Below, piece by piece: positions 57,069-64,000 of a stretch of 64,000 nt of DNA (positions are counted from its first letter, which is position 1; every line of letters begins with the position of its first letter). The notes under the pieces were generated by a model, which was not told the origin of the DNA, did no database searches, and saw only the letters and a program-made list of their open reading frames with translations. The DNA is taken from assembly GCF_001680005.1 (NCBI RefSeq), contig NC_033565.1, positions 1,221,501 to 1,285,500 of the forward strand. Direction: 5' to 3'. This DNA comes from Plasmodium coatneyi. Lineage: Eukaryota > Apicomplexa > Aconoidasida > Haemosporida > Plasmodiidae. Position numbers and translations under genes: made by a program.

Positions 57069-57544
57069 TTTTCGCTTCCCTCACAAATCATGTTTGTGAA
57101 GCACATCCGTTATGTTCCCCCTGCATGGATGTTCACTTTTTCGGTGTACGTATAAACAACCCCCCCTTTAGAAAGCGTCTCCAACGAGCGAGCTGTACCT
57201 TTGTTCCTTTTTTGGAAGAAAAAATGACAAGCTAGGTACTTAACCGCTAGGAAGAGTTAAAATTCTTCCCACTCCGTTTCGCCCTGATATTTCATTCGTT
57301 TTTGCGAAAAAAAAGAGAACACAAAAGAAATGCCCCATAAATATGTCGTTTTAGAGGTGCCACTTTTTTTTTTTTTTTTTTTTTTTTTTTATCATGCTTT
57401 AGGGTTTATGTTGCAGGAATTTTTTTCAGGGTATAGGGGAGACCCGAAAAACGGCCAGGAGAGGTCCACTCAGCGGGACAAAAAGAAAAATGCCTTTTAG
57501 CAACCCCCTCTTTAGGATAAAACTGCCCGAAGGAGAGTGGCATA
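57069..57544. promoter_or_regulatory. Divergent spacer upstream of the cyclophilin
   Basis: Holds the cyclophilin promoter and possibly that of the candidate plus-strand gene. Includes a poly(T) of about 25 bases near 57366-57390. Confidence 0.5.
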
Positions 57545-58541
57545 ATGAGCACCGCAATTTTTGCAAACGATGCAACGCAGGTTGACACTGCAAAGTGGGG
57601 GAAAAAAAAAAGGGAAGGCATACGAGGCAACTCTCCCCCGCGGTAGGAGTCCATTTTTATTGTGTCACCGGTGTATACATGTCTATGCCCTAACACATTT
57701 ATGCGGGGGTGTTTCTCCCCGTTTCGCACTCTCCATGGATGACGGATCACCCCCTTTGGCATTCAGCCAGTTATAACTTACATTGACGCGAAATGTCCTA
57801 TGCGTCGTTGTTCGGATGCCATTTTTTTTTTTGGATGACACGCACCCCCCACGTACATCATGTGTGCAATCCCCGGTTTGGTCCGATTTTCTGCGCAGCC
57901 GAAGTTGTTCAAATTGTGCAAATTGTGCGAACGACTTTTTCCAAGCAGATCGAAGTGCTCCCCCACACCCTCAACAATAAAATCGCCAAGAGGGACCATC
58001 CACATTCCCCAAACGGAAACGACCCGTGTAATCCAAACGGTCCATCTTTCGTACCATCCTGCTTATCCACAAATGGCGTATCTTCCATCGTCCAAAATGC
58101 AACAAGTGCCACATTTAACAGCTTAAGCAATTTAGACGCTTTTGGGGGGAGAGATCGCACAGGTGGCACAACTGGTGGGAATAATATGTGTTGCCATGCT
58201 GCGAGAAGAAAATGAGGTGGCTCAACTTTATGCACGTGTGTCTACATGAGAATCGGCCCTGATTAATATTCACACAATTGCCTATGCGTGTGTTGATATT
58301 TGTGTTTTTTTTCTCTTCATCACGTTTAGGCGGAGGGGGAACCTTTTCGCAGAAGTGCAAACCTATGTATGCGCCTACACAAATGCAACACGCTGCTTTT
58401 GCCAGCTCAAATGGAAGAAATAACGCCGTGCCCTACGTAACACGCCTCGAGGATGTATGCCCACTTGGGAAAACCTTCTCTGGGGTGACACACAGAGTCA
58501 TCATCGTGGCCGTTGCCAGTTATCCTAGAAATGTTCTTTAA
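57545..58541 (+). CDS. Candidate four-exon gene, about 179 aa
   Basis: Proposed exons are 57545-57580 (MSTAIFANDATQ), 57767-57794, 57899-58162 and 58330-58541. Introns are GTTGAC...ATTCAG, GTCCTA...TGCGCAG and GTGGCA...GTTTAG; phases 0, 1, 1 keep one frame totalling 540 nt. Exon 3 (EVVQIVQIVRTTFSKQIEV, then an Asn/Ser/Pro-rich stretch) and exon 4 (TFSQKCKPMYAPTQMQHAAF, then PYVTRLEDVCPLGKTFSGV) are the convincing parts. Exons 1 and 2 are short and tentative, the exon 3 donor could lie 12 bp further on, and the last exon might be spliced again. There is no signal peptide or known domain. An alternative frame through exon 3 is also open for about 75 codons. Confidence 0.42.
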
Positions 58542-58940
58542 GCGCACCTGTTCTCTTCATGACAAAGGTGCCCTCCCCTTGGCGGTGTTACAGAAATATG
58601 TTGGTTACACTTACGCACGTGCGTATGCCCAACATTTGTAAAAATTTTTACACGACGTGATGCCGCAAATGGGGGGGAGGCATTTTTTTACTCCCTGCGT
58701 GGGTGAAAATGATGAGGAGAAGATGCTACTGTTTCATTTTCCCTTTTTAAACATGACCCTTGAAATGATAATTGGGATAAGAAGTGACTCCCCCGTTGTG
58801 GGATTTTTTTTTTTTTTTACATTGTATCTTTCCTTCTTTGCCGCCCATTTTGCACAAATGCCCCAGTTCGCTGGGGGTTGATGCAACATCATTACGTGCA
58901 CAAGTATGTGTGAGTTTATTTATCCAGGCACCACATGGTT

Positions 58941-59029
58941 GGGGGAAGTCTACACACTTATTCGTGCATGCACAAGGGGAAAAAACTTCACCACAAAGGG
59001 ATGCACGAATAAGTGTGTATACTTCCCCC
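58941..59029. repeat. 29-bp inverted repeat (hairpin) with 31-nt loop
   Basis: The left arm 58941-58969 begins GGGGGAAGTC and ends TTCGTGCAT; the right arm 59001-59029 is its reverse complement with a single mismatch at the tenth base. Similarity extends outward for about 9 bp more with two mismatches. The loop is 58970-59000. It is not a homopolymer artefact, as the arms are of mixed sequence. Confidence 0.9.
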
Positions 59030-62000
59030 ACCCGTGTGAATTAAAAGCACTTATCACTCTCCCAAAAAGAAAAGTGAAGTGATATGTGGCGCATTTTAGG
59101 CATCATACATGAACGAACAGGGCATGCATCACACGAACAAACATGAGCACACCTATGTGGCGGTTTCCTCTTGCTACTTCTCACCTTTCACCACTTTGCA
59201 ACTCGTTTGCAATCCTGATTGGGTTTTTCCACTCAGGCGAAGACATACCAACACGTTTCTCACGTCTGAAGCAATTTGCACAGGCGGCACATTTCTTCTT
59301 GTAGTGACATTCGCGCGTTTGCGGTTTTCGCGTACATTTTGTGTAGTGGCTTTTTCTTCACATTTTCACCTTGCCGTTCAGGTGAAAAAGAAGAAAAAAA
59401 AAAAAAAAAAAAAAAAAAAAACACACATACATGCATAGCACATGCACACAGATCGTTCTGATACGGAGGTAATTTGATTTTACACACTTCATTGCCCTGC
59501 CTTGGAAACATGAAACCCAGTTGGTAGCATTCGTTCGCGATCACCTCGTTTTCACGTGTGGCGAGTGTGCGCATACACCCCTGTCACAGGTAAAAGGGTA
59601 TGTATAGCAGTTTTGCATTTATTCGCCCTGTATGCGACTGTTTCTGTCGTTGGTGTCATCTCTACCACAGCGCAGCACTGGGTGTATTTATGTGTAGCAG
59701 CGCGGGCGCATGGATGTTCGCGTATGTGGTGTATGCAAACTGCGCATGCCCGAATGCACATCCGCGTGACACGCGAAGCGTTCGCGAGAAATACGAATGT
59801 GTGAACAGAAAAAACCATTTGACAGGATAATTACAAAAAATATCATCTGCCATTTTGTTCTCCCCCAATTGAGCATCACTTTAAGTGTACGAAAAATTTT
59901 ATACTTTTTTCTTCCCCTTTTTAAGTGAACCATTTAGTTAAAAAAAGTGCGCATTGCTCGGGGCGAGTACATTACGTGCATGTACATGCACATCCTTACA
60001 CATGTGCATGATCAGAAAAAGTTCACCTCACGTGAACGCATAGACATATGCTTATGTGCCGCGTTTTACCAGGAAGGCATTTTTCCTAAGCTAAGCGGAT
60101 AAAAGCGTATCCTCTCTTGCGCCCATCATTTCTCCACCCCCTTGGCTTCGTCGCGTCAGTTCATCGTGTCAGTTCGTCGTGTCACTTATTTACTCCCCCC
60201 TTTTTTGGCTTAATTTGTTTCCCCACACCTCATTTTCAATTTTTTGAAAGGGAAAAATTCGAGTTTTTTAAAACCTCCCCCCAGAGGCGAAGCTGAGTTT
60301 GCAAATCGTTCGCGCGTTGCACGTGTGAAAGTGAATGCATACCTGTTACATACATGGCCCTTACACATTTGTGCATGTGCATATGCTCATTCGTTCACGC
60401 AAAGAACGCCCGTTCCTTTTTAATTTCCAACAATGTGTTGATTTTTACGAAGGCTCAATTTGTCAATTTTTAATAATGCCTTTGTGTAAATTAGGCAAAC
60501 TTACTGGCCAAAAAAAAAATCTGTTTAACTGTGGGGGATCCACAGAAGAATTTATCTTTGCTGAAAGTTGCATTTTTCTTTGAACCCCTGCGGTGTACCA
60601 TGTGCCGTGCGCCTTTTATTTTCTTCTCCATTTGATACTTACACGTGTTCACATTTTTTGGGGCACTTTTTTCTTTTGTGCAAGTCCACTTCTTTAAGGG
60701 GTGTGAAGAGAGAAAACACACATACATAAGTGGCAAATGTGTATGCATTTTTTTTCTTCCCCTTTTCACCAATTTGTAAACCAGTGTGTATAGTAACTCC
60801 TGCAGTTTCCTGTAGGTTGACATGTGTATCCACGAGCTGTGCAAGTTTTGCATAATCTGCGTGATATGCTTGTTGTGCATGCTCAGCGCGCGTTGCGTGC
60901 TGAGTGTTTTATGCATCCTGTGCGCTTTGCACCTCTGCTTGTGAAGGAGGCACATGTTCGGAAGGGGAATTACCAATTACACCCATTTTTTTCATTTGTG
61001 TAATCGCAAAGTGGGAAAAAGAAAGAAGCAGCAGAGGCCGAAAGTGATAAGTGGAAGTGGAAAGAGTAAAACCATTTATTTTTTTCCTTTTCAACCAAAC
61101 TGTGTGTTACACATTACGTGTTAATTTCACCCTCTTTAAGGAAACCATTGACATGCACTTAAATTTCAATTTCACACCCTTCCTGTTTTCTGTAAAATAA
61201 CCAAAGCATCATACTTGATTAAATGTTTACTAATTTATGTGCCATTTTTTATTACCCCTTCGTTGTCACTTTAGCTTTGTATCCTCTTCTTTTTTTAAAA
61301 AAAAATTTTTTTTTAATAATATATATATATTTTCCTTTTAAATTAATTTACAAAGTGTGTAAAGCATTTAACCATGAAATGTTTGAAGGAAACATTTTTT
61401 GTGTATGCCAAATAATTCTTTGACTCTGTGTGTAACAAAATTCTTTGCGAGGTGCATATTACTACTGCCTTGTTGACCCAGCCAAGTTCGTTTCTGCATT
61501 GGCGACTGTGCCAGCTCGTGATGATGCAGCAGCGCAGTAGTGTCATGACGCAGCCGAGCGATACGACACGTGTGTTACCCGCCATCGGTGTGAGCGTCCA
61601 AGAATTAATCTTCTAACGGGTGCACGCAGGTGTGTATGTGTGTATGTATATATGCATGTATGCATGCGTGTGTGCAGACTGATGGTGATACCCGTGGGTT
61701 TGTCTTTAACGCGCCCCTACTTCATGTTACGCAGGGCAGTTTCACATATGTCGTTGCAGTAGCGTAGCGCCAAACCATTCGGCTGTATTGTACTACACCT
61801 CGCGTCACTGTGCCGGGTTGCTTTTTCAACAGTTGTGCTCTTTTTCACGTAAAAAAAAAAAAAATAAATAAAATAATAAAATAAAATTCATCGTCCTGCG
61901 TGATGCAATTGTTTATCCTGGAGTGAATACGAATAATGACCCATGTGTCCACGCGCGGAGTGCGATTGTTAAAGGGCACGTGAATTCAGTTTGGCGTTAA

Positions 62001-63091
62001 ATGGCATTTCAATCTCCTTGGCAATTTTAAAGGGCCAACGTCTGCGCAGTGTGGAACTCGCGCAGGCCTAGGCAAAGACTTAGACGCAGCCGTAGCGAGG
62101 ACCAGCCTTCTCTCCCCTGTGCCAATTTTATAAGCATAACCAATCCACATTGCATTATTCTATTCAGGGGAGAGAACACGCAGTCTGCTTTTTTTTCGAA
62201 GCATTCTTCTGTGTCATTTTTAAGATTGTCCACCTACACACACCTACACACATGTATATACATATATACATTTGAAAGTTTACGTATACACCCACGCTTA
62301 TGTTCCAGTTGGGTTTTTCTCATTTTTAATTGAAATAAATTCGATTTACTCGCTCACCTATTTATTCCTTCTGCATTCATCCTTGACCACCATCAACTGT
62401 GCAGTTGTGCCAACATACACACGCGAATACATGCATGTGCATGCTCTCGCGTGGACACTACACTGACACGAAATATATATATATTTTTTTTTTAATATGT
62501 CTAATTAACCATCCTCCTTGTGCAGGAGTGAGAAAGGAGGCCATCTAAGTGGGACATGACACGACACAAGTGCTTTTCAAAGTGAACTCCTTGACTTGCA
62601 ATGCGTCGTTGTTCTTCCCCCCCGTTTGTGTGCGTGTAGACAGCCCAGTTTATGTGCACACACATTAATCGCGCCGCGTGCGAATTGGTCATCCAAATTA
62701 AAAAAAAAAAGAAAGAAAGAACAGGTCTTCATTGCCGTGTTCCCTCGCAACAAGTGTGCTGCGTCATCTATCCTTGTTGCACTGAATTGGCAGTAGACTT
62801 AATCTTCCTTTGTAATTAAAAAAAAAGAACAAGCTTTAAAGGTGCCCTTTATAAAGCGCCATTTTAAAGTACAAAATTAAAGCGACATTTTAAAGTGCAA
62901 TTAACAGAAACGCAAACAGGCTTAAACAAAATGTAAATGCCTCTTCCTCCTCGCAACTGGCCACTCTCTAATTACTGCTGCTCGGAGGAAGACGCAGAGA
63001 GATACACCCCAAGTTGGAGCAGCAAAAAAATAATTTCACACAAGAGAGAAGTAAAATCTTACCTCAAATTAAACAGCTAGCTATTTATCCA

Positions 63092-63136
<45 letters not shown>

Positions 63137-63219
63137 TTCAAATTAAAGGAGAAAACAATTTTAAATTAATAAACCAGGGAAGTGCAATTCGTGGGAATTG
63201 CCCGTCTGTGACGTACACG

Positions 63220-63297
63220 CGCCCTTTTAAGTGTATATTTTTAAGCACCTCTTTTTAAGCGTCTCTTTTTAAGTGTCTATTTATTGAGCGTCTCTTC
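63220..63297. repeat. Degenerate tandem repeat upstream of the right-edge gene
   Basis: Four to five imperfect copies of a unit like CTTTTTAAGCGTCTCT or TTTTTAAGTGTCTA lie about 280-360 bp before the ATG of the right-edge gene, probably in its 5' UTR or promoter. Confidence 0.65.
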
Positions 63298-63575
63298 ATT
63301 TTCACTCCTTTGGTTATTACTGTTTATCATTGTTTCTTATTGTGTCTTATTTTTTATTATTTCTTCTTATTATTTTTTTAATTTTTTTTAATGTGGAGAG
63401 CGCATTCCACCACCTCGTTACTCCCACTACACACCTGTTTGTGTCCCTCTGAGGAATCACACATTGTTCTGCCTTCATCCTTTCTCTCCCCCCTTCGGAC
63501 ATTTACCCTTTAAGGGGGGTGGCAGCCAAAGTGACGAAGTAACGTTGCCTTGTTTGCCCCCTGTGACGCTGCGCG

Positions 63576-64000
63576 ATGGAGAACAAGCAACTGCTGCAGG
63601 GACCCAACGGAGGAAGCTTCTATACCGTTCACGAAAGAAACGTGCATGGTGAAAATGTGAACAGACAGATTGGTGAAGAGGGAAGTGCACAGAGAACGAT
63701 GCAGTCAAATGAAGAGTTAGAAAAGACAGACAAAATGCACCTATCCAAGTGCAAAGTTGTAGAGTCAGACACATTGGGTGGTCCAGGAGGGTTGATCGAT
63801 GCGGGTGACTTAATGGGTGAGAAGGAGATGTTTTTTTTGGGCAGTTCGGCTACATGTGCTGGGAGAAGTGTCGACGAGGGGGGCAGCGACCGGGACGATG
63901 GGTTCCATGTGGGTACCATTCATGCAGGCATAAGTGTGAAAGATGATCAACGGAGCGGTCAGAATTGTTCTGCCGATAACTGGAGAAACGTGAAAGCGGA
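63576..64000 (+). CDS. N-terminus of an unidentified protein, cut by window edge
   Basis: An ATG at 63576 opens a frame to the right edge (142 residues): MENKQLLQGPNGGSFYTVHE, then hydrophilic sequence rich in Glu, Gly, Asp and Ser. There is no signal peptide or membrane segment. Composition suggests the disordered N-terminus of a large cytosolic or nuclear protein. From synteny with P. falciparum chromosome 5 I would guess a regulatory or RNA-binding protein (a KH-domain protein lies near the cyclophilin, from memory), but nothing visible here proves that. The antisense frame is a shadow. Confidence 0.7.
   Translation, partial: MENKQLLQGPNGGSFYTVHERNVHGENVNRQIGEEGSAQRTMQSNEELEKTDKMHLSKCKVVESDTLGGPGGLIDAGDLMGEKEMFFLGSSATCAGRSVDEGGSDRDDGFHVGTIHAGISVKDDQRSGQNCSADNWRNVKA

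Larger units (their letters stand above)
58542..63575. other. 5 kb intergenic region with a long hairpin
   Basis: This is the longest gene-poor stretch outside the centromere. It includes the inverted repeat at 58941-59029, a poly(A) near 59395-59420, GC-richer patches around 61440-61640 and 62040-62110, a TG-rich run near 61631-61675, a poly(A) of about 37 bases near 63095-63130, and a degenerate CTTTTTAAGCGTCTC repeat at 63220-63297. It probably contains a long 5' UTR and promoter for the gene that starts at 63576. One 154-codon ATG frame (60491-60955, minus) is noted as a finding only. Confidence 0.65.

Noticed and set aside
58941..59029. Hairpin as a miniature transposon or CRISPR unit
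   Set aside because: There is only one copy in the window, no target-site duplication flanks it, and no repeat-spacer array is present. Plasmodium is not known to carry active DNA transposons.

Overview
This window is Plasmodium nuclear DNA, most likely from the vivax/simian clade (P. vivax, P. cynomolgi or P. knowlesi type). The evidence is the gene content, intergenic DNA full of poly(A)/poly(T) runs, Asn- and Lys/Glu-rich insertions in coding regions, short GT...AG introns, and moderate GC on the arms falling to almost pure A+T at a regional centromere (about 37.2-39.4 kb). Topoisomerase I, TCTP, a long stearoyl-CoA desaturase and a WD40-cyclophilin near a centromere match, from memory, the P. 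falciparum chromosome 5 pericentromere.

Layout. 1-20 kb (higher GC): the 5' 7 kb of a giant MATH-domain protein (minus, 3' end outside the window), a 4 kb intergenic, an acidic type I membrane protein (minus), and a spliced DENN/AVL9-plus-MORN protein (plus). 20-28 kb: the desaturase gene, split into two reading frames at a 12-base poly(A) and carrying a 102-bp in-frame intron; a spliced 121-aa secreted protein; TCTP; a small basic protein. 30-36 kb: a 12-exon PF20/SPAG16 axonemal WD40 gene and a 364-aa unknown protein. 36-44 kb: the centromere and its AT-rich flanks, with a candidate two-exon Cys-containing secreted protein and a tRNA-Leu(UAG). 45-64 kb: a candidate three-exon gene divergent from topoisomerase IB, a PDCD2-family protein, a three-exon RIIa-domain protein, a PPWD1-type WD40-cyclophilin, a candidate four-exon gene, a 5 kb intergenic with a striking 29-bp-arm hairpin, and the 5' end of an unidentified plus-strand gene.

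The genes are ordinary monocistronic nuclear genes in mixed orientation. Two (PF20/SPAG16 and the RIIa protein) point to the male-gamete axoneme. Topoisomerase I and the WD40-cyclophilin serve DNA topology and pre-mRNA splicing, and PDCD2 serves ribosome assembly. I found no mobile elements, CRISPR arrays or clustered defence-type systems. The points most worth checking are the apparent frameshift splitting the desaturase, the unlisted small spliced genes, the hairpin at 58.9-59.0 kb, and the centromere with its flanking genes.
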